Positions 17,765 to 26,780 of a stretch of 64,000 nt of DNA are shown piece by piece. The notes beneath the pieces were generated by a model. That model did no database searches. It was not told the DNA's origin and saw nothing but the letters and a program-made list of their open reading frames with translations. A program made the translations under genes and the position numbers. The first letter of the stretch is position 1. Each line of letters opens with the position of its first letter. The DNA is from Bradyrhizobium sp. ISRA464 (lineage in GTDB: Bacteria; Pseudomonadota; Alphaproteobacteria; Rhizobiales; Xanthobacteraceae), in assembly GCF_029910095.1 (NCBI RefSeq), contig NZ_CP094526.1, positions 1,178,001 to 1,242,000 of the forward strand, given 5' to 3'.

Positions 17765-18805
17765 TCAATCCTTCTCTTCTTCGACCTCTGGCGCCGCGAG
17801 CGAGCGCAGCACCAGCACGGGAAGGATCAGCGTGAAGACGATGACTTCCTTGAAATTGCTGGCGTAGAACGACGAGAACGCCTCGACGATGCCGACCAGG
17901 ATGGCCGCCACCGCAGTCAAGGGATAGCTGACGAGGCCGCCGATGATGGCGGCGATGAAGCCCTTCAGGCCGATCAGAAAGCCGGTGTCGTAGTAGAGCG
18001 TGGTGATCGGCACGATCAGGATGCCTGAGATCGCGCCGATGACGGAGGCGAGCAGGAATGCGATCTGGCCCGACAGCGTGGTGCGGATGCCGACGAGACG
18101 GGCGCCGAGGCGGTTGACGGCAGTGGCGCGCAGCGCCTTGCCGGTCTTGCTGTAGCCGAAGAACAGCCACAGCGCGACGATGGAGGCTATCGTCAGGCCG
18201 TACACCGCAAGGCTCTGGCCGGTGAAACGCAGCGGCCCCGCGGTCAGCGCAACATTCGACAGCGCGGGCGCGCGCAACCCTTCGGCGCCGAAGAACACCA
18301 GCCCGAGGCCCTGCAGCGCGAGATGGCAGCCGACCGAGGCGATCAGCAGCACCAGCACCGAGGTGTGGGCGATCGGCTGGAAGGCGATGCGATAGAGGAA
18401 CAGTCCGATCGCCGCCACGATCAGGAGTGCGAGGGCGATGTTCACCCCGATCGGCGTGCTGGGGCCGACCAGCGCATAGGTGAGCCCAAGCAGCGCGACG
18501 GGGAAGGCGATGTTGAGCGCGGCGGAACGCATGACGAGCCGCGCATGCAGTGACTTGCGTGCGAAGAACAGGTCGAGCGCAAACGCGACGACGCCCATCG
18601 CGACCGCGAGCTGCACCGTGCCCGGCACCTGGCCGGTCGCCAGCATGGCGTAACTCAGCGCACCATAAGTGACGAATTCGCCCTGCGGGATCAGGATCAC
18701 CCGCGTGACCGCAAACACCAGCACCAGGGCGAGCCCGAGCAGTGCATAGATCGCGCCGTTGGTGATGCCGTCCTGCAGCAGGAACAGCATGATCGTTGTG
18801 TTCAA
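17765..18805 (-). CDS. livH: Branched-chain-type ABC transporter permease (LivH)
   Basis: 346 residues with about eight to nine membrane helices ([75 protein letters not shown]). I chose TTG 18805 because GGGAGAG lies nine bases upstream. ATG 18790 is the alternative, and the longer frame to 18913 runs into the operator region. The tail ([15 protein letters not shown]) is longer and more acidic than usual. It is the first gene of the liv unit, divergent from the MarR regulator. Confidence 0.93.
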   Translation of the reverse strand: MNTTIMLFLLQDGITNGAIYALLGLALVLVFAVTRVILIPQGEFVTYGALSYAMLATGQVPGTVQLAVAMGVVAFALDLFFARKSLHARLVMRSAALNIAFPVALLGLTYALVGPSTPIGVNIALALLIVAAIGLFLYRIAFQPIAHTSVLVLLIASVGCHLALQGLGLVFFGAEGLRAPALSNVALTAGPLRFTGQSLAVYGLTIASIVALWLFFGYSKTGKALRATAVNRLGARLVGIRTTLSGQIAFLLASVIGAISGILIVPITTLYYDTGFLIGLKGFIAAIIGGLVSYPLTAVAAILVGIVEAFSSFYASNFKEVIVFTLILPVLVLRSLAAPEVEEEKD

Positions 18806-18912
18806 GGCCGAGCGCTCTCCCTTAAGCGTCGGGCCGCCGCAACCGTTTATTGTGGTCAGGTCGGCCGATATCGGCTGTTGATAGCGGCCGATATTTGATA
18901 TAGTGGATAACA

Positions 18913-18927
18913 ATTATTGAATATAAT
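18913..18927. promoter_or_regulatory. Putative MarR operator between livH and marR
   Basis: ATTAT-TGAAT-ATAAT inverted repeat with the same 5-bp arm spacing as the sites at 5894 and 9733, in an AT-rich intergenic patch. It lies 58 bp before the MarR start and about 110 bp before livH. Autoregulation is inferred. Confidence 0.55.
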
Positions 18928-18984
18928 CTCAAGATCCCCGAACGTCGCGCGGGATCCTTGTACCGGGATTACGAGCCTGGAGCG

Positions 18985-19503
18985 ATGACTGTTTCCAAGA
19001 CCGCCTCCGACGCCGTCAGACCATCGCGCGCCCTGCGCAGGGAACCGGTCGATGCCGTCGGGGACGACAGCATGCTGCAATTGGGCGAACTGTCCGGACT
19101 GCTCGGCTATTCGTTGAAGCGCGCACAGCTCAAGGTATTCGAGGACTTCCTGCGCTGCGTCGCGCCGCTGCAGCTGACGCCGGCGCAGTTCTCGGTACTG
19201 CTCCTGCTCGACAAGAATCCCGGCCGCAACCAGACCGAGATCGCCAATACGCTCGGCATCCTGCGGCCGAACTTCGTCGCGATGCTCGATGCGCTTGAGA
19301 GCCGCGACCTCTGCGCGCGGATGCGCTCCACCAATGACCGCCGCTCCCACATCCTGGTGCTGACCGACAAGGGCCGTGCCGTGCTGGCGCGCGCCAAGAA
19401 GCTCGTTGCCAACAAGCATGAGGCGCGGCTGATCGAGGTGCTCGGCCCCGCCAACCATGCCGCGCTCTTGGAAATGCTGGCGAAGCTCGCGCAGGAGTTT
19501 TGA
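18985..19503 (+). CDS. MarR family transcriptional regulator (CouR-like)
   Basis: 172 residues from ATG 18985. Winged HTH: LTPAQFSVLLLLDKNPG, NQTEIANTLGILRPNFVAMLDAL and the wing RMRSTNDRRSHILVLTDKG. It is divergent from livH and bounds the hydroxycinnamate module, as couR does in R. palustris, where the repressor is released by the hydroxycinnamoyl-CoA thioester. The same effector class is likely here. An in-frame TTG at 18958 would add nine residues. GGAG lies very close to ATG 18985, so the start is not certain. Confidence 0.9.
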   Translation: MTVSKTASDAVRPSRALRREPVDAVGDDSMLQLGELSGLLGYSLKRAQLKVFEDFLRCVAPLQLTPAQFSVLLLLDKNPGRNQTEIANTLGILRPNFVAMLDALESRDLCARMRSTNDRRSHILVLTDKGRAVLARAKKLVANKHEARLIEVLGPANHAALLEMLAKLAQEF

Positions 19504-19529
19504 GGGGCGGCACGCGCCGCGTCACTCGA

Positions 19530-19644
19530 CGTCATTGCGAGGAGCTCGCGACAAAATTGCAAAGCAATTTTGCGCTGAAGCGACGAAGCAATCCATGCCT
19601 CCGCAAGCGGCGCGATGGATTGCTTCGCTTCGCTCGCAATGACG
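19530..19644. repeat. Dispersed palindromic repeat (CGTCATTGCGAG type), long form
   Basis: CGTCATTGCGAG and CTCGCAATGACG form the ends. GAAGCGACGAAGCAATCCA and GGATTGCTTCGCTTCGC form inner arms, with an extra ACAAAATTGCAAAGCAATTTTG hairpin inserted on the left side (given as parts). A compact copy is at 46214-46277. Confidence 0.85.
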
Positions 19645-19649
19645 GTGAA

Positions 19650-20933
19650 CTAGTCGACCAGAATCACCCGCACATCGTTGACGTTGGTCAGCGTCGGTCC
19701 GGTCAGCAGCAGATCGCCGGTCTTGGCGAAGAAACCGGTGGCATCGTTGTTCTCGAGATAGGCCTTGGGATCGAGGCCCATCGATCTCATTTTCGCGAAT
19801 GTCGCCTGATCGATCATGGCGCCGGCCGGATCGGTGGCGCTGCCGGCACCGCCGTCGGCGCCGTCGGTATCGGCGGCAAGCGCCGACACATTCGGCGTAT
19901 CCTTGAGCAGGTCGGCGAGCGCCAGCGCGTATTCCTGGTTGGGGCCGCCGCGACCGCTGCCGCGCACGGTCACCGTGAGTTCGCCGCCGGACAGGATTGC
20001 GACGCGCTTGCCTTCGCTGCGGGCCTTGAGCGCGAGGCGCGCATGTTCGGCCGCAACCTCGCGCGCCTCGCCCTCGAGATCGGCGCCGAGCGCAATCGTC
20101 TCGTAGCCGGCGTCCTGCGCGACCTTCACCGCGGCATCGATCGAGGCTTTCGGCTTCGCCAGCAGCTCGAAGGTCGCGTGGGCGAAAGCGGGGTCGCCCG
20201 GCTTGCAGCTTTCATTGCTGACATCGTCGAGCGCGCGGCGCACGGCATCGTCGATCGATAGATTGTATTTGGCGACCAAAGCGCGGGCATCCGCCAGCGT
20301 GGTCGGGTCCGGAACCGTTGGTCCCGATGCGATCGCGGAGGGATCGTCATGCGGGACATCGGAGATCGCCAGCGTGACGATCTCAGCGGCGTGCTGGCCG
20401 GCACGGGCCAGCCGCCCGCCCTTGATGCGCGACAGGTGCTTGCGGACGGTGTTCATCTCGCCGATCGGTGCACCCGAGCGCAGCAGCGCGCGGTTGACCT
20501 GCTGCTTCTGCGCAAAGGTAACGCCTTCGACCGGCGCGATCCAGTTCGCCGAACCGCCGCCGGTCAGAAGCACCAGCAGCAGGTCGTCAGGCGTCGCCTC
20601 CGCGGCGAGCCGCAGCGTATCGTCGGCTGCCCTCAAGCCGGCCTCATCGGGCACCGGGTGGCCGGCCTCGACCACCTTGATGCGCCGCGTCGGCACGCCG
20701 TGACCATGGCGGGTGGTCGCGATGCCGACCAGCCGCGCCGGATCGAGGCCGAGCGCGTCGAGGTAATGGCGCTCGGCCGCTGCAGCCATCGCGCCGGCGC
20801 CCTTGCCGGCGGCGAGGATGATCACGCGTCCCTTCGGCACCGGTCGCAGCCGCGACGCCAGCACGACGTCGGGGTGCGCAGCGGCGACCGCCGCATCGAA
20901 GATCGAACGCAGGAAGGGACGTCGGTCGGTCAT
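19650..20933 (-). CDS. Glycerate 2-kinase (MOFRL family)
   Basis: 427 residues of the GckA/TtuD/MOFRL type: AAGKGAGAMAAAAE near residue 42, GHPVPDEAGLRAA, LLTGGGSANWIAPVEG and the C-terminal MOFRL block (ILSGGELTVTVRGSGRGG and AADTDGADGGAGSATDP). It phosphorylates D-glycerate to 2-phosphoglycerate in the cytoplasm, feeding tartrate, glyoxylate or serine-cycle carbon into glycolysis. It sits between the two transport modules without a clear operon partner. The upstream gap holds an intergenic repeat rather than a visible regulatory site. Confidence 0.94.
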   Translation of the reverse strand: MTDRRPFLRSIFDAAVAAAHPDVVLASRLRPVPKGRVIILAAGKGAGAMAAAAERHYLDALGLDPARLVGIATTRHGHGVPTRRIKVVEAGHPVPDEAGLRAADDTLRLAAEATPDDLLLVLLTGGGSANWIAPVEGVTFAQKQQVNRALLRSGAPIGEMNTVRKHLSRIKGGRLARAGQHAAEIVTLAISDVPHDDPSAIASGPTVPDPTTLADARALVAKYNLSIDDAVRRALDDVSNESCKPGDPAFAHATFELLAKPKASIDAAVKVAQDAGYETIALGADLEGEAREVAAEHARLALKARSEGKRVAILSGGELTVTVRGSGRGGPNQEYALALADLLKDTPNVSALAADTDGADGGAGSATDPAGAMIDQATFAKMRSMGLDPKAYLENNDATGFFAKTGDLLLTGPTLTNVNDVRVILVD

Positions 20934-21004
20934 GATGATGCTTCCGCGAGCGCCAAGGTGAGATGAGATCGGGCCGGGTTGTGTCCGCGAAACGACTGCG
21001 TTCC

Positions 21005-21146
21005 CTCTCCCGCTTGCGGGCGAGGGTTAGGGTGGGCGTGCTGCCACGAGTCGTATTGCGGAGAAAGCCCCCACCCGGATCGCATCTTCGACGCGATCCG
21101 ACCTAAGAGCGAGTTTCGCTCGTCTCGACCCCCGCAAGCGGGAGAG
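21005..21146. repeat. Intergenic palindromic repeat (CTCTCCCGCTTGCGG type)
   Basis: CTCTCCCGCTTGCGG at 21005-21019 and its complement CCGCAAGCGGGAGAG at 21132-21146 bracket the element. The internal GAGCGAGTTTCGCTCGTC segment is shared with the element at 34725-34846. Confidence 0.75.
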
Positions 21147-21192
21147 GTGAAGCGCGCCGGTGGAGGCATAGATTGAAACAACAGTGCTGTCC

Positions 21193-22425
21193 TTAGTTGC
21201 CGGAGATCTCGCCGCTGATGACGTCGCCGAACAACTGCCAGCGCTCGCCCTTGAACTGCATCAGCTGCAGCTGCTCGATCGGCTGGAAGTCGTTAGGCCC
21301 GGTGGTCAGCGTCACGCCCGGCAGCAGACCGCCTTGCGCGAACTGCTTCAGGCTTGCGGCCTGCGCCATCACATTGGCGCGGGTGAGATCGTCGCCGCAG
21401 CGGCGCAGCACCTCAACCATGGTGGTCGCCATGTTGTAGCCGGTCATCGCCGAGGATTCGACGCGGTTGGTGTCGGGCATGTACTTGGCGAGCAGTTCGT
21501 CGAAGGCCTTCATGCCGGCATCGTCCTTCCACTGCGGATCGCTGGCATCCTTGGCGTAGGCCGCCGAGATCACGCCCTGCGCATTCTCGAGCCCCGCCGG
21601 CCGCATCACCGTCGCTGTCGAGGCCGAGACGTTGGAGACGATGGTGACCGGCTTCCAGTTCATCTCGCCGAGCTTCTTGATCGCCTGCGCGCCGAACTTC
21701 GGCGTGGTGAAGAAGATGACGACGTCGGGATTGTACGATTTGAGCCGCACCACGTGGGAGTCGATGGTGGGTTCGGCGACCTCGTAGCTCTCCTCGGCGA
21801 CGATGCGCGAATGATCGCTGGCGAAACCGTCCTTCAGACCCTTGAGATAGTCATTGCCCATGTCGTCGTTCTGGTAGAGCACGGCGACCTTGGCGGTCGG
21901 TTTCTCCTTGAGCAGGTATTTCGCGTAGATCAGCGACTCGCTCTGGTAGCTGGGCAGCCAGCCCATGGTCCAGGGGAAGGTCTTCGGGGCGTTCCACTTG
22001 GTCGCACCGGTCGCGACGAACAGCTGCGGCACCTTCTTGGCGTTGAGGTATTTCTGGATCGCGGTGTTGGAGGCGGTGCCGAGCGTGCCGAACAGGAGCA
22101 GCACCTCGTCGCTCTCGACGAGCTTGCGGGCCTGTTCGACCGCCTTCGGCGGCGAATAGGCATCATCGTAGGAGATGAAGTTGATCTTGCGTCCGTTGAT
22201 GCCGCCTTCGTCGTTCACCTTCTTGAACACGGCGGCCATCGCCTTGCCGACCACACCATAGGCCGAGGCCGGGCCGCTATAGGGCACGATGTTGCCGATC
22301 TTGATCTCGGTGTCGCTCGCACCCGTATCGTACTTCTTCTGCGCCAGCGCGGCGTTGCCGGTCGCGGCGGCGACGGCAAGGCCGAGAAGGGCGGTTGCGA
22401 CACGGTGTCGGATCGGCATCGGCAT
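21193..22425 (-). CDS. ABC substrate-binding protein A of the five-gene array
   Basis: 410 residues: signal peptide ending ALAQ near residue 28, then KYDTGASDTEIKIGN and a type 1 periplasmic-binding fold. Compared with its neighbours it shares NPDV and TPKFGAQAIKK with protein E and has NIVPYSG where the others have NIMPYSG. It is the most promoter-distal member and the only one without an obvious T-run terminator after it. ATG 22419 is an alternative start with a better-spaced GGA. It should serve the livMHFG permease at 28042-31486. The ligand is unknown, but association with pim-like genes favours carboxylic acids over amino acids. Confidence 0.93.
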   Translation of the reverse strand: MPMPIRHRVATALLGLAVAAATGNAALAQKKYDTGASDTEIKIGNIVPYSGPASAYGVVGKAMAAVFKKVNDEGGINGRKINFISYDDAYSPPKAVEQARKLVESDEVLLLFGTLGTASNTAIQKYLNAKKVPQLFVATGATKWNAPKTFPWTMGWLPSYQSESLIYAKYLLKEKPTAKVAVLYQNDDMGNDYLKGLKDGFASDHSRIVAEESYEVAEPTIDSHVVRLKSYNPDVVIFFTTPKFGAQAIKKLGEMNWKPVTIVSNVSASTATVMRPAGLENAQGVISAAYAKDASDPQWKDDAGMKAFDELLAKYMPDTNRVESSAMTGYNMATTMVEVLRRCGDDLTRANVMAQAASLKQFAQGGLLPGVTLTTGPNDFQPIEQLQLMQFKGERWQLFGDVISGEISGN

Positions 22426-22580
22426 GTCCTGAAAGCTCCTTGTTTGTTGCCGCCATTCTGAGACGGCTGGTTTCTTGTTGGTCTGCCGCCGGTCTACCTA
22501 GCGCATTGCCAGGCAAAGTGTAAGCGGGCAGCGCCCGCGGCCGGTTTTTCCGGTCAGTCCGTCAGGGCTTATAGCTAACG

Positions 22581-22612
22581 AAAAGCCCCCTGCGACGGTA
22601 TCGCAGGGGGCC
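22581..22612 (-). terminator. Intrinsic terminator after binding protein B
   Basis: On the minus strand CCCCCTGCGA and TCGCAGGGGG arms with a 5-nt loop, followed by CTTTTCG. It lies 25 bp past the stop of the gene at 22637. Confidence 0.85.
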
Positions 22613-22636
22613 GCGTCATTCGACTTTGGCGGAAGG

Positions 22637-23863
22637 TCAGCCGCCGACATCGGCGCTGATCACGTCGCCGAACAGTTCCCATTTCTCGCCCTTGAACTTC
22701 ATCAGCTGGAGCTGGCTGATCGGGGCGAAGTCGTTCGGGCCGGTGTTGATCTTGATACCGGGCAGCAGCACCTCGGTGCGGAAGTCCTTGAGGCTCGCGG
22801 CCTGCTTCATGACGTTCTCGCGGGTGAGATTGTCGCCGCACTGCTTGAGCACCTGGACCAGGGTCTGGGCCACGCCGTAGCCGGTCACGGTGCCGCCATC
22901 GAGCTTGTCGCCTTCGGGGAAGTCCTTGGCCATGAAGACGTAGAATTCCTTCATGCCGGAATCATTGTCCCACTGTTTGTCGGAGGCGTCCTTCAGATAG
23001 GCCGCCGAGATGATGTCCTGCGCATTCGCGTAGCCGGCGGGCTTGATCACGCTGCCGACGGAGGCCGATACGTTGTTGAGGAAATGGGTCGGCTTCCAGC
23101 CAAGCTCTGCGACCTTCTTGATCGCCTGCGCCGCGAATTTCGGCGTTGCGATGTCGATGAAGACGTCGGCGCCGCTCGCCTTCAGCTTGACGATGTGGCT
23201 GTCGATGGTCGGCTCGGAGGTCTCGAAGCTCTCCTCGGCGATGATCATGCTCGCGGCCTTCTGGCCGAGCCCGTCCTTCAAGCCCTTCAGATAGTCCTTG
23301 CCGTAATCGTCATTCTGATACAGCACGGCGATCTTGGCATTCGGCAGATTCTTCAGGATGTATTTCGCGTAGATCTGGGTCTCGCTCTGGTAGTTGGGCT
23401 GCCAGCCCATGGTCCAGGGGAAATCCTTCGGATCGTTCCACTTGGTGGCGCCGGTCGCGACGAACAGCTGCGGCACTTTCTTGGAGTTCATGTATTTCTG
23501 GATCGCCGAGTTCGACGGCGTGCCGAGCGAGTTGAAGATCAGCAGCACCTCGTCGCTCTCAACGAGCTTGCGGGCCTGCTCCACGGCCTTTGGTGGCGAA
23601 TAGGCGTCGTCATAGGAGATGAAATTGATCTTGCGGCCGTTGATGCCGCCGGCGTCATTGATCTTCTTGAAGTAGGCGGCCTCGGTGCGGCCGATAATGC
23701 CGTAGGCGGATGCGGGGCCGCTGTAGGGCATGATGTTGCCGATCTTGATCTCGGTGTCGCTGGCCCCGGTGTCGTATTTCTTCTGGGCAAGCGCCGCACC
23801 ACCTGATGTGGCGACGAGCGCGAATGCGGCCGCAAGGACCGCCAAGCGTCGAGTAGCGGACAT
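22637..23863 (-). CDS. ABC substrate-binding protein B of the five-gene array
   Basis: 408 residues with a signal peptide (LAVLAAAFALVATSGGAALA) and the shared mature N-terminus KYDTGASDTEIKIGN. It has subgroup features SGADVF and TPKFAAQAIKKVAELGW, as in proteins C and D. The MGWQPNYQSETQIYAKY block and the QNDDYGKDYLKGLKDG block are near-identical across the array, while the ligand-facing C-terminal region (YLKDASDKQWDNDSGM, DFPEGDKLDGG) varies. An intrinsic terminator follows. Periplasmic receptor. Ligand unknown. Confidence 0.94.
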   Translation of the reverse strand: MSATRRLAVLAAAFALVATSGGAALAQKKYDTGASDTEIKIGNIMPYSGPASAYGIIGRTEAAYFKKINDAGGINGRKINFISYDDAYSPPKAVEQARKLVESDEVLLIFNSLGTPSNSAIQKYMNSKKVPQLFVATGATKWNDPKDFPWTMGWQPNYQSETQIYAKYILKNLPNAKIAVLYQNDDYGKDYLKGLKDGLGQKAASMIIAEESFETSEPTIDSHIVKLKASGADVFIDIATPKFAAQAIKKVAELGWKPTHFLNNVSASVGSVIKPAGYANAQDIISAAYLKDASDKQWDNDSGMKEFYVFMAKDFPEGDKLDGGTVTGYGVAQTLVQVLKQCGDNLTRENVMKQAASLKDFRTEVLLPGIKINTGPNDFAPISQLQLMKFKGEKWELFGDVISADVGG

Positions 23864-23969
23864 ATTAACGTCTCTCTCCCTGTTGTCAGACTGATGTATC
23901 GCGGCCTTTTATGTCGAAGGCTCTTCTATTGTTCGACGTGATTATCATTTTGCTGGGGGCGCCTCAATG

Positions 23970-23999
23970 AAAAGCCCCTGCGACGTTGCCGCAGGGGCT
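23970..23999 (-). terminator. Intrinsic terminator after binding protein C
   Basis: AGCCCCTGCG and CGCAGGGGCT arms around a 7-nt loop on the minus strand, followed by TTTCATT, 25 bp after the stop at 24024. Confidence 0.83.
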
Positions 24000-24023
24000 G
24001 CGTCTTTAGTCTGTCCTTAAGGC

Positions 24024-25253
24024 TTAACCACCGACATCGCTGCTCAGGATGTCACCAAAGCGCTCCCAGGTCTCGCCCTTGAAACGCATCAGTTGCAGTT
24101 GCGAGATGGGCGCGAAATCGGTCGCCGAGGTGTTGACCTTGACGCCCGGTAGCAGGCCGAGAGGTTCGAAGTCCTTCAGGCTGGCCGCCTGTTTCATGAC
24201 GTTCGCGCGGGTCAGGTTGTCGCCGCAGGCCTTCAGCACGTGAACAAGGCCCTGGGCGACGATGAAGCCATACATCACCGAACCGTCGGCCCGGTTGGCC
24301 TCGGGATAGTACTTGTCTAGGAACGCATTCCAGGCCTTCATTGCCGCATCGTTCTTCCATTGCGGATCAGTGGGATCCTTGAAATAGGCCGACGAGATGA
24401 TGTCCTGCCCATTTTCAAAGCCTGCCGGCTTCATGACGCTGCCGATCGAAGCGGACACGTTGTTGAGGAAGTGCAGCGGTTTCCAGCCGATCTCGGCGTT
24501 CTTCTTGATCGCCTGCGCAGCGAATTTCGGCGTGGTGATGTTGAAGAACACGTCAGCGCCGGACGCCTTCAACCTCACGATGTGGGAGTCTATGGTCGGC
24601 TCCGTCACCTCGTAGCTGTCCTCGGCGACGATCATCGACGCCCCCTTCTTGCCGAGCCCGTCCTTGAATCCCTTCAGATAGTCCTTGCCGTAGTCATCGT
24701 TCTGGTAGAGCACGGCAATCTTGGCGTTCGGATGGTTCTTCAGGATGTACTTGGCATAGATCCTGGATTCGCTCTGATAGTTGGGCTGCCAGCCCATGGT
24801 CCAAGGGAAGTCCTTCGGATCGTTCCACTTGGTGGCACCGGTCGCGACGAACAACTGTGGCACCTTCTTCTGGTTCATGTATTTCTGGATCGCCGAGTTC
24901 GGCGGGGTCCCGAGCGAGTTGAAGATCAGCAGCACCTCGTCGCTCTCGACCAGCTTGCGCGCCTGCTCCACCGTCTTCGGTGGCGTGTAGGCGTCGTCAT
25001 AGCTGATGAAGTTGATCTTGCGACCGTTAACGCCGCCCTCGGCGTTGATCTTGCGGAAGAAGGCTTCCTCGGTCTTGCCGATCACCCCGTATGCGGACGC
25101 CGGACCGCTATACGGCATGATATTGCCGATCTTGATCTCGGTGTCGGAGGCGCCGGTGTCGTATTTTTTCTGTGCGATGGAGGGGCTCGTGGTCGCTGCG
25201 AGCAGCGCGAGGGCGGCCGAGAAAACCCCCAATCGCAGATGGGTAGCAGGCAT
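24024..25253 (-). CDS. ABC substrate-binding protein C of the five-gene array
   Basis: 409 residues. The signal peptide (LGVFSAALALLAATTSPSIA) is followed by QKKYDTGASDTEIKIGN. It belongs to the B/C/D subgroup (SGADVFFNITTPKFAAQAIKK). The variable C-terminal lobe reads YFKDPTDPQWKNDAAMK and YYPEANRADGSVMYG. It has its own downstream terminator. Upstream it is separated from gene D by about 180 bp containing gene D's terminator, so an internal promoter or read-through is needed for expression. Confidence 0.94.
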   Translation of the reverse strand: MPATHLRLGVFSAALALLAATTSPSIAQKKYDTGASDTEIKIGNIMPYSGPASAYGVIGKTEEAFFRKINAEGGVNGRKINFISYDDAYTPPKTVEQARKLVESDEVLLIFNSLGTPPNSAIQKYMNQKKVPQLFVATGATKWNDPKDFPWTMGWQPNYQSESRIYAKYILKNHPNAKIAVLYQNDDYGKDYLKGFKDGLGKKGASMIVAEDSYEVTEPTIDSHIVRLKASGADVFFNITTPKFAAQAIKKNAEIGWKPLHFLNNVSASIGSVMKPAGFENGQDIISSAYFKDPTDPQWKNDAAMKAWNAFLDKYYPEANRADGSVMYGFIVAQGLVHVLKACGDNLTRANVMKQAASLKDFEPLGLLPGVKVNTSATDFAPISQLQLMRFKGETWERFGDILSSDVGG

Positions 25254-25355
25254 TTTGATCTCCCTTGGATCACGTTGGATGTGTCATGTTTTTTTGATTG
25301 GAAGCACTTCGCGGCTCCTCGCGGCATTGAATACCTTTCGCCTGGCACCAGCAAC

Positions 25356-25387
25356 AAAAAGCCCCCCGCGACCGGGTCGCGGGGGGC
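25356..25387 (-). terminator. Intrinsic terminator after binding protein D
   Basis: GCCCCCCGCGA and TCGCGGGGGGC arms with a short CCCGG loop on the minus strand, followed by TTTTTG. Very stable stem. Confidence 0.87.
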
Positions 25388-25435
25388 GTCATTTAGTCGA
25401 AGGTGCGGGCCGGGGAACGCCTGGCCGGCGCAATC

Positions 25436-26662
25436 TCAGTTGCTCAGGTCGCCCGACATGATGTCGCCGAACAGTTCCCACGTCTCGCCCTTGAAGCGCA
25501 TCAACTGGAGCTGCTTGATCGGCGCAAAATCGGTCGGCGAGGTGTTGATGGTGATGCCCGGCAGCAGCGTGTCGGGAGCAAAGCCCTTCAAGCTCGCCGC
25601 CTGCTTCATGACGTTGGCGCGGGTGAGATCGTCACCGCACATCTCCAGCACCTTCACCATGGTCTGCGCCGCGGCGTAACCGAAGGCGATGGCGCCGTCG
25701 AGCCTGTTGCCTTGCGGATAGTCCTTCTTCAGGAAAGCGAGGAACTTCCGCATGCCGGGATCCTTGTCCCACTGCGGATCGGAACCGTCCTTGAGAAAGG
25801 CAGCGGAGAGGACTCCTTGCGTGTTCTCGAATCCCGATGGCTGCATCACGCCGCCGACGGAGGCTGAGACGTTGGCGACGAATTGCAGCGGCGTCCACGC
25901 AATCTCAGCGACCTTCTTGATCGCTTGCGCTGCGAATTTCGGTGTCGTGATGCTGATGAAGGTGTCGGCGCCGGAGGCCTTCAGCTTGACGATGTGATTG
26001 TCGATCGTGGACTCAGAGGTCTCGTAGCTTTCCTTGGCTACGATCATCGACGCCTTGTCGCCAAAGCCATCCTTCAGGCCCTTGAGATAGTCCTTGCCGA
26101 AGTCGTCGTTCTGATAGAGCACGGCGACCTTGGCGTCCGGCTTATGGCTGATGATGTACTTCGCATAAATGTGCGCCTCGTCCTGGTAGCTCGGCTGCCA
26201 GCCCATGGTCCAAGGGAATTCCTTGGGGTCGTTCCATTTTGAGGCGCCGGAGGCAACGAACAGCTGCGGCACCTTCTTCTCGTTCATGTATTTCTGGATC
26301 GCGGAGTTGGTCGCGGTGCCGAGCGAGTTGAACACCAGCAATACCTGGTCGTTCTCGACGAGCTTGCGCGCCTGCTCCACCGTCTTGGCCGGCGAGTAGC
26401 CGTCGTCGTAGGAGATGAAGGTGATCTTGCGGCCCCTGATGCCGCCGGATTCGTTGATCATCTTGAAGTAGGCGGCCTCGGTCTTGCCGATCACGCCATA
26501 GGCCGAGGCGGGACCGCTGTACGGCATGATGTTGCCGATCTTGATCTCGGTGTCGCTGGCCCCGGTGTCGTATGTCTTCTGAGCCATTGCGGCATTGCAG
26601 CTCGTCACGATCAGCGCGAGCGCCGACGAGAGCGCCGTCAGGGACAGGCGTACTGCTGTCAT
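25436..26662 (-). CDS. ABC substrate-binding protein D of the five-gene array
   Basis: 408 residues from ATG 26662, which has GAGGTGGGGAG just upstream. The open frame continues 11 codons to 26695 without support. The signal peptide (LSLTALSSALALIVTSCNAA) is followed by a slightly different mature start (QKTYDTGASDTEIKIGN). It belongs to the B/C/D subgroup (SGADTFISITTPKFAAQ). A cysteine in the signal region (TSCNAAMAQ) could hint at a lipobox, but the spacing is poor and a Sec cleavage after MAQ is preferred. An intrinsic terminator follows. Confidence 0.93.
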   Translation of the reverse strand: MTAVRLSLTALSSALALIVTSCNAAMAQKTYDTGASDTEIKIGNIMPYSGPASAYGVIGKTEAAYFKMINESGGIRGRKITFISYDDGYSPAKTVEQARKLVENDQVLLVFNSLGTATNSAIQKYMNEKKVPQLFVASGASKWNDPKEFPWTMGWQPSYQDEAHIYAKYIISHKPDAKVAVLYQNDDFGKDYLKGLKDGFGDKASMIVAKESYETSESTIDNHIVKLKASGADTFISITTPKFAAQAIKKVAEIAWTPLQFVANVSASVGGVMQPSGFENTQGVLSAAFLKDGSDPQWDKDPGMRKFLAFLKKDYPQGNRLDGAIAFGYAAAQTMVKVLEMCGDDLTRANVMKQAASLKGFAPDTLLPGITINTSPTDFAPIKQLQLMRFKGETWELFGDIMSGDLSN

Positions 26663-26722
26663 GGTCTCCCCACCTCGTTTTATTGGTTCGTGCATTCAAT
26701 ACCATCGGCGCCGAGCGTCAAC

Positions 26723-26754
26723 AAAAAGCCCCCGCGACATCAATCGCGGAGGCT
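26723..26754 (-). terminator. Intrinsic terminator after binding protein E
   Basis: AAGCCTCCGCGA and TCGCGGGGGCTT arms with one mismatch on the minus strand, followed by TTTGTTG, 27 bp past the stop at 26781. It would end the livGFHM-E transcript. Confidence 0.82.
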
Positions 26755-26780
26755 TGTCGTTTTGTTTCTGCACTGCAGCG

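Noticed and set aside
18902..18913. Sequence resembling part of the E. coli lac operator (GGATAACAATT)
   Set aside because: No LacI-type gene is near and only one half matches. The region is better explained by the TTAT-N5-ATAA pattern near the MarR gene.
19530..19644. CRISPR-like or IS-like interpretation of intergenic repeats
   Set aside because: The units are single palindromes with no regular spacers, no cas genes and no transposase reading frame.
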